Below, piece by piece: positions 37,142 through 48,629 of a DNA stretch of 64,000 nt. Position 1 is the first letter of the stretch; the number at the start of each line of letters is the position of its first letter. The notes under the pieces were generated by a model that had not been told where the DNA came from, searched no databases, and worked only from the letters and a program-made list of their open reading frames with translations. Position numbers and translations under genes: made by a program. The stretch comes from Brachypodium distachyon (lineage: Eukaryota > Streptophyta > Magnoliopsida > Poales > Poaceae). The stretch covers positions 31,301,001 through 31,365,000 of the forward strand of contig NC_016131.3 of the NCBI RefSeq assembly GCF_000005505.3. Direction: 5' to 3'.

Positions 37142-39843
37142 TCAACCTGAAACCGCACGGCTAACTGCAATCTTTGCCCAGTCAGCTGATTCTTTGACCA
37201 AGGGATCGTCTGATGATAAGCACTCATCCAAAAATTGCTTGCTTGAGGTGGATTGACTGATCAAAGGACCAGCATGGACACCCAATGTGTCTGCCAAATC
37301 TCCCAAGACACCTATTGCAGTCTTCATCACAGAATCATCCCTGAAACCATAAGAGATCATTAGAAAAAAGATCATGAAAATATAAAGAAATTTAGGAAAC
37401 TGGAGGCAGTGATGGCGACTTACATATCCTTGCCATTATGAAGAGCATCAAGGAACTGAAGAATATGTGGAGCATATGGCATCAGCAATTGTGTCTTAGG
37501 TGAACTCTTAAATCCTTGAAGAATACCAGAGTAAGCCTCCAAGATGCCATTCCTCAATTGATTTGTGTAGTCAAGCATCTCATCATCCGCTGCAGTTGCG
37601 TGCGCCGACAAATCTGCCGCACTTTGAAGCATGGGCATGGCATAGATTAGATACTTCTCAAAGTTCTCCCCAATTGCCAGTGCAATATCACCAAAACAGG
37701 AGAATATAGGTGGTTTTACAGATCTGTGCAACTGATTGCTGGATAGATCCTTCAGGAGCTGGGTCATGATGCCATCACAGTAGGGCAAAATTTTGTCCTC
37801 CAGTGCCCTGCACAAGTCACCTACAACACCCACAGTAATGGCACAGACCTGATACTCTTCAAAGTTCTGAAGACCCATTTCCAAATACTGATAAAACTGT
37901 GCCATGTACTTTGCAAAGTTTGAACCGGCTGCATATGCTAATGCACCAATAGCAAGCATAGCCTCCTCATGCACAGTGGCATTTCTACAAGCAAAAACTC
38001 TCAAAAAGAGGTCCATCATCTGATCTGCATACTGTAAAAACGAAAATTTTGTTGACTCCATTCCTCCCAACTTCTGGATAATGACCTGCAAGCAACCACA
38101 AAGAAGGCCCTGCAGATCGCTCCGCTTCTCCCTCTCATCAGTTGACAACTTTTCCGCCTCAAGTGTCTGATGGAGTTCCATCATGATCACAGGTACCAAC
38201 TGCATAACAATAGGAGCTGTCTCCTCAGTTGAGCACCTGACAACTTCATTTAGAGTCTCATAAGCTGCAGTACGCAGCCTGGATTCTCCAGCATCCTCCC
38301 TGTGAGTGGTCATAAGAAGGTTCTGAACAATATCTTGAAAGAAAGGAGATAAAGGTGATGCAGATCCAGCATCCACATAGCCTTGAGCAAGGAAATAGAG
38401 TGCCCCACAAGCCTTTTCTGCCACATTTGGGACATCCTTCATGCTTTGAAGTAGCACAGTAAGTATTTGCTGGCAGTTCTCAGCTGTAATGATGGGAGGA
38501 GTTTCAAGTGCAGAACCATGAAGAAACTCGAATATTCTTCCAAGGGTCCAAGCAGTCGTGTCCTTGACATGGTTATTTGGGTCCTTTATCAATGCTGACA
38601 GCATAAAATTCAATGCGACATTAACAAGGGGTGCAAGTTTATCAGCGGATGGGCCCTCCAAAATGGATCCAAATGCATATGTTGCGGCCTCCCTTTGCCT
38701 CCATTCAGGCTTCGTTATGTTCTCCTCAACAAAAGGCATCACAAGAGGAACAATATCATCCCCAACAGTCCTTGCCACCAGGCCCAGACAAGTTCCCCCA
38801 GCCATTGCAAGATTCCAAGCACCTTCATCCAAGTCTTGGTCTTCCTCCTGCTTGAGAAGAGTCTCCAGCAGCATTGGCACTAAGGCCGGTAGAGCCTGCT
38901 TGATAAAATAGTAGCAAGGAACATCAGAGTCAGCTGTAAACTCGCTACTGTACTCGTCCAGAATATCAATTTCCTCATCACATATAGAACTCCAGAATTC
39001 AATGGCCTGAAGTGCAACTGACTCCTCATCTCCCTTTACAGCCTTTGCAGTGATGTTAAATATGTCCTGCATGTATGTGGCCAGCTTATCATAGTAAGTG
39101 GATGAAATGGCCACCAAACACTCAAAAGCAGCCTGTCTTATCTTCACCTCTGGTGACTGGGTTGCTTCACAAACAACCCTCATGATATAATCACGCTCCA
39201 TGTCATTGGAGAAGTTAACCTGAGCAAATCCCAACGCATTATACAATGCTCGTGTGGCTGCAAGCCTCACCTCAGAGTTTCCTTCAGAAGCATTCATACC
39301 CTGAACAACGGCAGTCAGTATCTTATTGACTTGGTCTTGGTCAACAGCTTCCGGAGAAACTTCCTCACATAAGTAGCCAAGTGTCTCAAGCGTAGCCTGC
39401 TTGACATTTGGTTGCACCTGATGTATGCTTGAGAGTAGTGATACTATAAGCTCAGGCCATTGCTTCTGAGGGATCTCAATACCAGCAACCTTCGCGATAA
39501 CTTGAGAAGAGGTAGATCTGGCATTTGCAACAGGAGACGAGAGAGTTTGCAGCAGCAATGCTTTAATTTGCGCCTTGACACCAGCATCCAGTGCCAGCCA
39601 TCTCTGAAAAAGTTCACTCTTCCTGTGCTCCTCCTTTGCATCGAGTGCATTCTTCAGGATCAAACCAGCCAACCTACGGCTCTCCTCAGGTTTCTCATCA
39701 CTGGCCAACTCACTTGAGAGGGAGAACAAGAAACCTGGGAGGTTTTGTTCCTGAAACTGCTTGAGGCTTTCTTCAGCATGCTTCCTAATCGCGCCATCGG
39801 CAGATTGTGCACTCAAGAGTATTTGAGTAACATCCAGTGACAT
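37142..39843 (-). CDS. KPNB1: Importin subunit beta-1 (karyopherin beta)
   Basis: Two coding exons (39843-37424 and 37340-37142) give 872 residues, the usual plant importin beta-1 length. The intron (37423-37341) has GTAAGT and TTTCAG ends. The protein is a solenoid of HEAT repeats. An importin N-terminal domain (about residues 20-100) includes QFQEQNLPGFLFSLS. Further along are WPELIVSLL, MEFWSS-like and QREAATYAFGSILEGP motifs, a DDDI-type acidic loop (EEDQDLDEGAWNLA), and a C-terminal MKTAIGVLGDLADTLG. It carries importin alpha-cargo complexes through the nuclear pore and releases them on RanGTP binding. The start at 39843 is chosen because a splice acceptor lies eight bases upstream (39851-39853), so the longer frame to 39888 reads through an intron. 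Neighbouring genes are unrelated. Confidence 0.96.
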
Positions 39844-39850
39844 ATTGACT

Positions 39851-41270
39851 CTGCAGAAAAGATAGGGAGTTATATACAGCTTCATCACATGAGAAGTAAA
39901 CGCATAATGAAAGAAATATAAACCCTCTCAAATGTAAATAGACAATAAACAACACAGTAGAGTCCTCTTTTGTGTAAGGCTAAAGCAATACACACTAAAA
40001 TCGTGTACAATGCAAAGTGACTGAAGCATGCTGTTACTAAACATATTTAATCCTACAGATCCATATAAACAAAAACATTCACAATTGCTAAAATAGGTAA
40101 CACAAACTTTGACAAAATTCTACTTCATTAACAAGACAAATAAAGTATGGAAGATGCAGAAGAAATAAACTATAACGAAGCAGAATGATGGAGAAGAATA
40201 TGATACTATGTAACAATCGAATAACATGCCACGGGAACGTAAATGATGCAATACAATTTACAAGTCATCAGCTCACATGTAATCTGGTGTGGTTCGCAAG
40301 AGCATGTACTATAGTTAATTAGCAGTGCAAGAAAAATAAATATATATACAACACTCCAGCTTCAGACAATTAGACTGTCAGCTCCCAAGTCTCTTCAAAA
40401 CATAGAATTAAATTAAAAAAATAAATGGAGCATCAGCAAACAAGTAGGAGTTGAGCATCTTCAAAACTCCAGCCTTGCAGACACGGAAAGTAAGAGTTGA
40501 GCCAAAATCAGGGCATGATCAGAAACAAAGCTTGGGCTCTCAGTTGCACGGTACTAAATAACAGGTATGAAGCCAACTTGGAGGCTAGAGCTACACATAC
40601 TTCACAGTACGGCAGCATAAAGGCAGGAACATCCACATGGCAGTTCATGTGTCAGCAATAGTTCAACAATTTAACTCTATGGACAGATAAATAACGTGCG
40701 TCCAGTTCATCAGAGACTCAACAACCGCCTAGCATAGCGTGAGATACTCTACTCCCCACGCATCAACACAAGTCGTCAAGGTCCATCGCATCATCATCAT
40801 CCGCCCACGAATCTAACTATCAACCACACGGGCCGAACCGCTCGACTCTCGACCGTTGACCCCAGAAACCAACCCAGATCTAGCAGCACACTCCACCCAC
40901 AGCCCAGGCACATCGAAACAGCCAGCCAGCCATCGAACGAATCGGGGATCGCAAACGGAAGCTAACCGAGAAGAGCGATCGAATCTACGGGGCGGGGGAG
41001 AGATCCGGAGCAGATCGGGATTGGGACCAGATCCGTTTCGCGGGAAGGGGAGGGATAGGGTTTTGACCTCTTCACTTACGTCTCGGGGGGGTGAGCGGCG
41101 CCGCGCGCGGCGTAGGGTCGGGGACGGCCGGCGTCTTCTGCTCCGCGGCGGGCGGGGCGCTGGCGTCGGCGACCCGGGCGGCGAGGCGGCTCGCGGAGAG
41201 GGAAGGCGGCAGCGAGAAGGGGGAGAGACGGAAGGGGAGGGAAGGAAATCAAATAATGTGTGGGGAAAAG
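39851..41270 (-). promoter_or_regulatory. Importin beta leader exon, leader intron and promoter
   Basis: A splice donor GAGAC|GTAAGT at 41080/41079 and the acceptor CTGCAG at 39851 define a 1229-base intron in the 5' untranslated region, common in housekeeping plant genes. The leader exon is GC-rich, about 41080-41250. No TATA box was fixed. Confidence 0.65.
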
Positions 41271-41639
41271 AAAAGGAAGTCGCACGAGAATCGCACGAGA
41301 GAGGAAGAGAGTTGTGACAGGCTGACAGCGGCGGCTAACCCAGGAGTCGTGGACAAGGAGGCGAGTAACCCTAGCGCCCATCCCGTCTGCTTGCGCGGGC
41401 GAAGCGACAACGCTGTGCGACGCGCCGGCCGCGCAGCCCAAGGCCTACGAAGACATCCACGTTGGGCCGATTCTTTTTTAAGGAGTATTGTAACTCTCCC
41501 GGAAACAAATTAGTAACGCTCACAAGAACGCCACCCGCGAGAAAGGAAAACGCATGACAAAGAAAGGAAGAAACACTTTTCCGGGCCGGTCTCCCTGGGC
41601 CTTGGGCTGGGCCGCCGCGCACAAACCCTCCGACCTAGG

Positions 41640-42313
41640 CTATGGCTTCCATCGTATTGTCGTATAAAAGGACTCAGCCATAAGCAATCTCCCTCAGAAA
41701 TTCAAAATTGTTTCTTTGGGTTAAATCAATCAGAAATGTATTGTTGTGACTGGAAAATTGTTGTTAGCTGCTGTCTTGGGCCAAGACTTTCAGCACCAAT
41801 GTGGTCCAGAAGTTGTTCAGTATCCTGCCAGGAGGCTAATGTGTCCTCAAAAAAAAAAACAAGGAAGGCTAATGTCCAAAAAGAACAAGATTTTTTATAC
41901 TACTGTATAATAACCACACATAGCTGGCCTAGAATTACTCAAATAAAAATCTGGATAAAACTGGGTACCAATTATACAGTTGTAAGCCTGAAAGGGGATT
42001 GACCGTTATTCTTTGATTGCCATTTAAGTTCTCGTACAATACCAAACTCCATGTTATGATTTTCTACATAGCTTCCAACTCACAAGTAGGAGGAAAATAT
42101 GCCAACATTTTATGAAAAAGTACAACCGGCTAAAATAGTGAAATCTCTCCACGCAAAAATTAAAATAATAAGAATCTCACCTCGGGCAACCTGAGCCTAT
42201 ACCCGATTGCCGAGTGGGCGTGGCTGTGGCTGGACGTCTTGAGCACACGTCCCGTAAGCGTAGACCGCAGTCCGTAGTAGTAGGAACCTGTGGTTTCCTT
42301 GGGCCACGCCACC
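41640..42313. other. Spacer between importin beta and PPR genes
   Basis: No gene seen. At 41830-41875 the near-duplicates AGGAGGCTAATGT and AGGAAGGCTAATGT flank a short insert ending in a poly(A) run (GTCCTC then 11 A's), another micro-insertion. The last 100 bases before 42314 probably include the PPR promoter. Confidence 0.5.
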
Positions 42314-43621
42314 ATGGGTTCGACTAGCTTAGCACGGACGTTGAGGTCGCTGTGCATCCGAGGCGAGTTATCCCAGGCCGTGAGTCTCCTACACCGGAGA
42401 ACCGTGTGCCCCTTCTCAAGAACCTACGCTCTTCTGCTGCAAGAATGCGTGAACCGGAGGGACGCGAGGGTCGGCAAGAGGATCCACGCGCGCATGATCT
42501 CCACCGGGTTCAACTGCAACGACTACATGGCCACCAAGCTGCTGATCTTCTACGCGAAGATTGGGGAGCTCGGCGTCGCCCGGAACCTGTTCGACGGAAT
42601 GCCGCGTAGGGGCGTCGTGGCATGGAACGCCCTGATATCGGGGTGCACGCGCGGCGGGCTGGAATCGCAGGCGCTGGAGATGTTCGGCTCGATGCGGGCG
42701 GAGGGGCTGAGGCCGGACCAGTTCACGTTCTCGTCGGTGCTCTGCGCGTGCGCGAGGCTGGCCGCGCTGCAGCACGGCTGGCGTGTGCACGGCGTCATGG
42801 TCAAGTCGGACGTGGTCGGTGGCAACGTCTTCGCCAACAGCGCGCTCGTCGACATGTACCTCAAGTGCAGCAGCACCGAGGATGCACGCCGGGCTTTCGC
42901 AGCCGCGCCGGAGCGGAATGTGACCATGTGGACCGCGGTCATCTCCGGGCATGGCCAGCACGGGCACGTGGGTGAGGCGCTGGCGCTCTTCGACCAGATG
43001 ACGCGGGACGGGTTCCGGCCGAACGATGTGACGTTCCTCGCCGTGCTCTCAGCCTGTGCGCACGGCGGACTCGTCGATGAGGGGCTGAGGCACTTCTCAT
43101 CCATGCCGTTGGACTACGGCCTCACCCCGAAGAGCGAGCACTACGCGGCGGTGGTTGACATGCTTGCCAGGGTCGGCAGGCTCCACGACGCGTACGAGCT
43201 CGTCAAGAACCTTCCGGACTGCCAGGAGCACTCGGTGGTCTGGGGTGCACTGCTGGGCGCCTGCAGAAAGCACGGCGATGTGAGGCTGGTCGAGCTCGCC
43301 GCACGGCGCTTCTTCCGGCTGCAGCCTGGGAACGCTGGCAAATATGTCGTCCTGGCAAACACGTATGCCGCCTGCGAGATGTGGGACAGTGTGGCCAGCA
43401 CGCATGAGACCATGAAGTCGCTCGGCATTAGGAAAGACCCTGCCTGGAGCGCTGTCGAGCTCCAGGGGAAGAAGCACATTTTCCTTTCTGGGGACTTGTA
43501 CCACGACGAGTGCTCGGCGATATGTGAGGCCTGCATTGCGTTGGCTGGTGCGATCAGTCACACCGAGCAGTCCGTACAAGTTACGGATGGCGTCAACCAT
43601 TGCAGCTGGTTGGAGATGTGA
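42314..43621 (+). CDS. Pentatricopeptide repeat protein, PLS class with E domain
   Basis: An intronless 435-residue protein. The start ATG at 42314 sits in an optimal GCCACCATGG context; the longer frame from 42290 begins with GTG and is not used. Repeats of about 31-36 residues follow from about residue 33, such as YALLLQECVNRRDARVGKRI, TKLLIFYAKIGELGVARNLF, VVAWNALISGCTRGGLESQA, DQFTFSSVLCACARLAALQH, ALVDMYLKCSSTEDARRAF, MWTAVISGHGQHGHVGEALA and VTFLAVLSACAHGGLVDEGL. The last 90 residues form an E/E+ region (VWGALLGACRKHGDV, NTYAACEMWDSV, PAWSAVELQGKKHIFL). No DYW deaminase domain is present. Such proteins usually guide site-specific C-to-U editing in mitochondria or plastids, with the deaminase supplied in trans. 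A targeting peptide is plausible in the first 25 residues (basic, Ser/Leu-rich), but the organelle is not certain. Confidence 0.92.
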   Translation: MGSTSLARTLRSLCIRGELSQAVSLLHRRTVCPFSRTYALLLQECVNRRDARVGKRIHARMISTGFNCNDYMATKLLIFYAKIGELGVARNLFDGMPRRGVVAWNALISGCTRGGLESQALEMFGSMRAEGLRPDQFTFSSVLCACARLAALQHGWRVHGVMVKSDVVGGNVFANSALVDMYLKCSSTEDARRAFAAAPERNVTMWTAVISGHGQHGHVGEALALFDQMTRDGFRPNDVTFLAVLSACAHGGLVDEGLRHFSSMPLDYGLTPKSEHYAAVVDMLARVGRLHDAYELVKNLPDCQEHSVVWGALLGACRKHGDVRLVELAARRFFRLQPGNAGKYVVLANTYAACEMWDSVASTHETMKSLGIRKDPAWSAVELQGKKHIFLSGDLYHDECSAICEACIALAGAISHTEQSVQVTDGVNHCSWLEM

Positions 43622-44789
43622 ACAATCCTTGTTGATTCGTGGGAAGCTATTGCATTTTGAACATTGGCTTACCTCTCCCAAGCTAGCAAGGTAAATTGAG
43701 GGATAACAGAGTGTTGAAGAAGAGCATATTGCCCAGCTTTCGTCAACGGTTAGGTTTGGGGTGAATTGGTTAGAGCGAGCATGAAACTCGACATGGAGAA
43801 GCATGTGGAGCAAAGGACAGGTGTTACTAGGTACACCTCTCAATTTTGTTTGCCCTTTGCGCTGTGCATGTCAGTTGTCACTAGGATTCTTCTACCTTTG
43901 CCTTAAAAAAAAGGATTCTTCTACCTTTGCTTTCTGATGCAACAGCAAGTACCACAAGATCTTATCGCCTGTTCAGGTTCTTCCCAAATTATTGAGGCTC
44001 AGCCTGCGGACACTTCAATCACACATTCACATCTACAGATCTACAGATGCACTCCCCGTGATTTGGACACTTGCATAATTGTGGAACCGTAACTTTTGGA
44101 TGTGTAGCACTCCTATGAATTGTTGAGTTGCATGCAGGCCCCTCTCATTTGTTAGCTGGTCGGGCAAATCCACAGACAGTCTGTCAATAACCGGACTGAC
44201 AGGCATTGCTGGCAGTGCTGTCTGAAGGAAACATTAAACTCAATCATTTGTCCGGTGAACTCAGACAAGTCATGCACAGTTGATCTCACGGCAAGCAACG
44301 ACTAGAGATCAGCTTTTGTGATACTATCTCTGTATGTTACCACAGTTGCCTGAGATGAAATCTGCCCGATTTCCTATGTTTATTATTGCACTTTACATTG
44401 ACACAGGAGAAAGAAATGGTAAAAGAAATAACTGAAGATGTGCAGGTACCAGTCATTTTATTTTCTTGTCACAACGAATCTTCCTGCTAAGAATGGATGA
44501 AACTTGAGGAATTTTTTATCTACTTGTTACGGTGATGCAGAGACTCTAGACAGCCTGCTTGATCATCACCGATCTCATGAGCTTCGGTGCTTCACCACAC
44601 TCCTAGCAGCTAAAACCACCTACATATCGATTTCTTGTCTTGCAGTGCTTTTACACTGGATTTTTCTGACAACATTACACCCAACAGAAGGCTGCCTGAT
44701 GTTATCTTTCATGTGGTTTATAACCATGAGACGAAAGGGTTGAAGACAGTTGTAAATTGAAGACGGATACCCTCATCATGCTTATGTTA
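43622..44789. other. Convergent spacer with a poly(A) micro-insertion
   Basis: 3' untranslated regions of the PPR and CslA genes converge here. AGGATTCTTCTACCTTTGC occurs at 43883-43901 and again at 43912-43930, separated only by CTTAAAAAAA, a perfect 19-bp duplication around a minimal poly(A) insert. No other gene is seen. Confidence 0.6.
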
Positions 44790-47700
44790 TCAGTGCGGGA
44801 CAAATGTCCCGACATATCCCACACCGACAACGAAGAAAGTGATGGATTGCATAAACAGAAAGATGAAGTAATGGTTGTTCCCGAATGAAATGTCATAGCA
44901 TCCGCAAAAGAAGAGGTAAGCTGCAACACCAAGCTCCAGGAGATGCAACCTGATTCCGTATTAAAGTTTAGTTCCGATAGTTGAGAAATGCACTAGAGTA
45001 AGCAAACTGTGGTCATATACCTTTCTCCTATCCTCATCCGTAGCTTCTTGGGAACTTTGCTTGGCGTTTTCATCTTCAGAGCGTCGCCAAGCTTTTCTGT
45101 CACCACCCATTCGTTCACTCTACCTATCTCCAATAGACCAATGAAGGTGGCCTTTGTTCTATGCAATGACATGACATTTTCAAACAGAGTCCAGAAGACA
45201 AGTAAGTGAACAGACCTGTATCATTTGATTGTTTCACATGTCAGTATTCAGGTAAGTCTTATCCAAGAAGTCAGGAACAAGAACTGTATAGTTCTTTAGA
45301 GGATTGGCACCTTGGAGTCCCAACAGCATTGAGAAGGGTGATGATGCTGGGAATATAGATGTAACCCCACTTTGGTATCTCAACCTCGGGAACTAAGACT
45401 GTGGCCGGGATAACAAGGCAGCAGAACACAAAGGTCACAACGTGCCCGATAATCTTGCGCACCAAGAAGAAGTTGTAGATGACATGGATCTTCCTCCACA
45501 GCGTCACTTTCTGCATCAAGATCAATACCTCGTCAGCAACAAATTCTATATGCCAGTACTATTTTTCGTCCCAGAATAAAGCTTAGCGCAATGGACCTTA
45601 TTCCTGACAATGTCCATCAACATTTTCCTGAACAGATTTGCGGGCCCGCACGACCATCTATGCTGCTGGTACCGGAACGCTTTGAATGTGCTCGGGAGCT
45701 CACTTTTGACCTGAAAACCCTTCTGCGTTAGCTTTGGATCTTAACAGCGACGTAGCACACACAAACCAGCGATGCATCAGGTGCTTCATGACTGATAGGA
45801 TACCGGTGCATGTTAACTTACCATGAGATCACCCAGGAATACAAACTTCCACCCCTTGAGGCTTGCTCGGACTGCCAGATCCATGTCCTCAACCGTGGTT
45901 CGGTCCTTCCAGCCACCTGCCTCATTCACAGCAGCAATTCGCCACACGCCAGCGGTACCTGTGCTCACAGAGAGCGTATATTCTGCCTGTTAAGACACCA
46001 GCGGTTCCAAAAGACGCATGCAAAAATGCATATATGTGTTGAGATCAAGTTTACCATTGAAGCCGAAGAAGGCATAGATGGAGGAGCCTACTACTTGCTC
46101 CACCGTGAAGTGGTAGTCCAGAGACATCTCCTGCATCCTTGTCATCAAGCATTCATCCGCGTTCACTGCATGCGCAGCACAAAACAGCATCAGGAGCACG
46201 TGTAGCAAACATAACTTTTTCACAAAGACATCGTGCTGGGAGGACGCTTCGTAGTACCGAATTTCCATCGGGCCTGGACGAGCGCGACGTCGGGGTTGTG
46301 GACGAGGAAGGGGACGGCGCGGCGGAGGAAGTCGGCGTCGGGTTGGAAGTCGGCGTCGAAGATGGCGACGAGGTCGCAGTCCCTGACGTAGCTGTGCTTC
46401 ATGCCTTCCTTGAGGGCGCCGGCCTTGTAGCCCCGCCGGTTCTCCCGGATCTCGTACTTGATGTTCACGCCCTTCCGAGCCCACCGCTGGCACTCCACCT
46501 GCACCAGCTCCTGCATCCATGATCCACACACATCAGTCCATGCATATACAGGCAATTAAGGCCAAAACTATCCTAGTGTTACTGCACGGCTAGTTAGCTG
46601 TAATTTTCACTCAAAAAAGGTTAGCTGCAAGGTGCAATTTGACAGCGAGCATATATACAGGCAAGAGAGAGAGGAAGGTGGTAAAAGATTTATGCAAGAA
46701 ACTCGGAAAAATAACCAGAAATACCAGGATGTATACAGAGGAATTAATTTGTCGAGCTGGAATTAAGAGAGTGGCATGCGTGCACTGCACCACATCGATC
46801 ATATTCTCCAGGGGACATCCAAAGAAAAGATGCTGCCAGTCTCTAAGGGCCATTCCCATCAATAAAATTGGAGAAAAGCCAAATTACAGCATGCTAAATT
46901 AATGACACAAGCTCAGCTAGATCCGGGTTGGAACTTGGAAGCAAGCATGCAAGCAGGTGCAAAGCTTTGCTAAATTTTCCCAGATGGAGTACTAATAGTA
47001 GTATTGCTTGTCAGTGAATGATAAGCTTTAATTATGTATTTTCATGGGGTGCAACCGTCGTGCCACCTGGCGCGTGTATATGCAGTTGCAACCGTCAGTG
47101 TGTCAGAGCTCAGCACGATTATTACTTGCGGCGAGCTACCGTTACTGACAGCTGGGGCCAAGAAAGAGTAGCGTGCAGGAAAAAAAGAAGAACACCGGCT
47201 TAGAAAGGCCGGGATGAACTGGAAGAATAATAATCCCGTGCGTGCGTGCATCCGGGTTAATTTTACCTTGATGGCGGGGTCCGTCGAGTCGTCGAGCACC
47301 TGCACGATGATCCGATCCGACGGCCACGACAGCCCGCACGCCGCCCCGATCGACAGCTGGTACACCTGCAGCCACAGCCAGCCAGGCAGGAGTCAAAACC
47401 TCCCCTCAAAAACAGAAACGCGCGTAATCAATTTTTACCAATCCAGAGACCGCGGAACATTCCCTTATCGAAAGGGAACAAACAAAAAAATCATTGTTTG
47501 CCAGAGAATTGAAAGATACTGCAACAATGCTGCATTCACCACGGCAGCCGGCCGGCCGGCCTCATGAGCCATGTCTTCTGTCACGTGCTCACCTCGCGCT
47601 CGTTGTACATGGGGATCTGGACGAGCACCACGGGGTAGTCGCCATTGCCGCCGAGCTCGAGGTCGTCGCCTTCGTCTTCGCGCATGGGCTCCCAGCGGTA

Positions 47701-47910
47701 CTGGCGCTCGGGGCGGCAGCGGCGGAACAGGCGCATGGCGAGGATGACGGCGGCCATGTAGGCCTTCTCGACGAAGAGCATCACGGACATGGCGAGGCAG
47801 AGCGCCACGGCCGCGCGCAGCAGCGGCACGACCACCGGGGCACACACCTGCTCCCATGTCGCCGCCAGCATCGCCCCGACCGTCGTCTCCGGCAGCAGCG
47901 CCGCCGCCAT
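44790..47910 (-). CDS. CSLA9: Glucomannan 4-beta-mannosyltransferase (cellulose synthase-like A)
   Basis: Nine exons on the minus strand give 528 residues: 47910-47593, 47365-47267, 46510-46258, 46165-46055, 45958-45822, 45710-45597, 45510-45311, 45215-45021 and 44949-44790. All introns have GT and AG ends. The protein is a family GT2 Golgi enzyme that builds mannan/glucomannan backbones from GDP-mannose. It has an N-terminal membrane span (about residues 20-60), then the cytosolic catalytic region with all hallmarks: VLDDSTD (about 131), DADF (191-194), VEDMD (283-287) and QQHRW (321-325). Several membrane segments and the C-terminus [12 protein letters not shown] follow. The full conserved core and CslA-like length exclude CslC. 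The symbol CSLA9 rests on remembered adjacency to rice HAK10. A 0.5-kb hAT element sits about 200 bp upstream of the start codon. Confidence 0.94.
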
Positions 47911-48110
47911 TGATCTGTGAGTTTCTCACGCACGACAAGGTCTCTCTCGAGAGCGAGTGGACGAAAAGGAGCATGAAGTAAAAGGAAGGCGAGGGAGAAG
48001 GCGGTTTCTTCGGTTGCTGCTGCCGGAGGAGGGAGGGAGCGAAGGGGGGAATTTAAGCAGGCGGAGAAGGGGACCCGTACGTGGGTCAGCTTGCGAGAGG
48101 GCCCCGAAAG

Positions 48111-48621
48111 TAGGTGTGGGCATAAAAACCGAGAAACCGAAACCGATCACCGAAGAACCAGAAACCGAAGAACCGTTTAAAATTTCGGTCAGCAAACTCA
48201 AAGAACCGAAGTTTGTTCGGTTAATTCGGTCTCTTGCCTCGGTTAACCGAAAAAACCCGAAGAACCGAAGTTCATTGCTGCATCTTTAAAATTTAATGTT
48301 TTCATTGCATGTTAGATGATATTTACTCATTACGTGTGTCTGTGTCACATAAGATTATGCGTTTATTTTTGCGTGTAACTTAAATCTATTTTTTGTTGTA
48401 AGTAGAAGATTGAACTAAATTTGTTTTCATTTTTTTTTGCCGTAAACACAATGTTCTGTTAGTTCGGTTCCGAACCGAAAACCGAACCGAATTTTCGGTG
48501 AACGAACTTTCGGTTCTCAAAATTTTTAAGATAACTTCGGTCCTCATATTTGAAGAACCGAATTTCATGAAAACCCGAAGAACCGAACCAAAATTTCAGT
48601 TATAACCGAACGCCCACCTGA
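48111..48621. mobile_element. hAT element in the CslA promoter
   Basis: The left end TAGGTGTGGGC and the inverted right end TCAGGTGGGCG are flanked by the exact 8-bp duplication CCCGAAAG (48103-48110 and 48622-48629). The interior carries many copies of GAACCGAA / TTCGGTT in both orientations clustered at both ends (48120-48290 and 48460-48615), like subterminal transposase sites. It is non-autonomous with no coding potential. It lies 201 bp upstream of the CslA ATG, so it may form part of the promoter or leader. Confidence 0.85.
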
Positions 48622-48629
48622 CCCGAAAG

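Noticed and set aside
39844..39888. Longer importin beta start
   Set aside because: The extension crosses a splice acceptor at 39851, so it is intron sequence.
40856..41513. Plus-strand open frames over the importin leader
   Set aside because: They lie opposite the importin 5' untranslated exon and intron and are Arg/Gly/Glu-rich.
42290..42313. Longer PPR start
   Set aside because: The extra frame begins with GTG. ATG 42314 has an optimal context.
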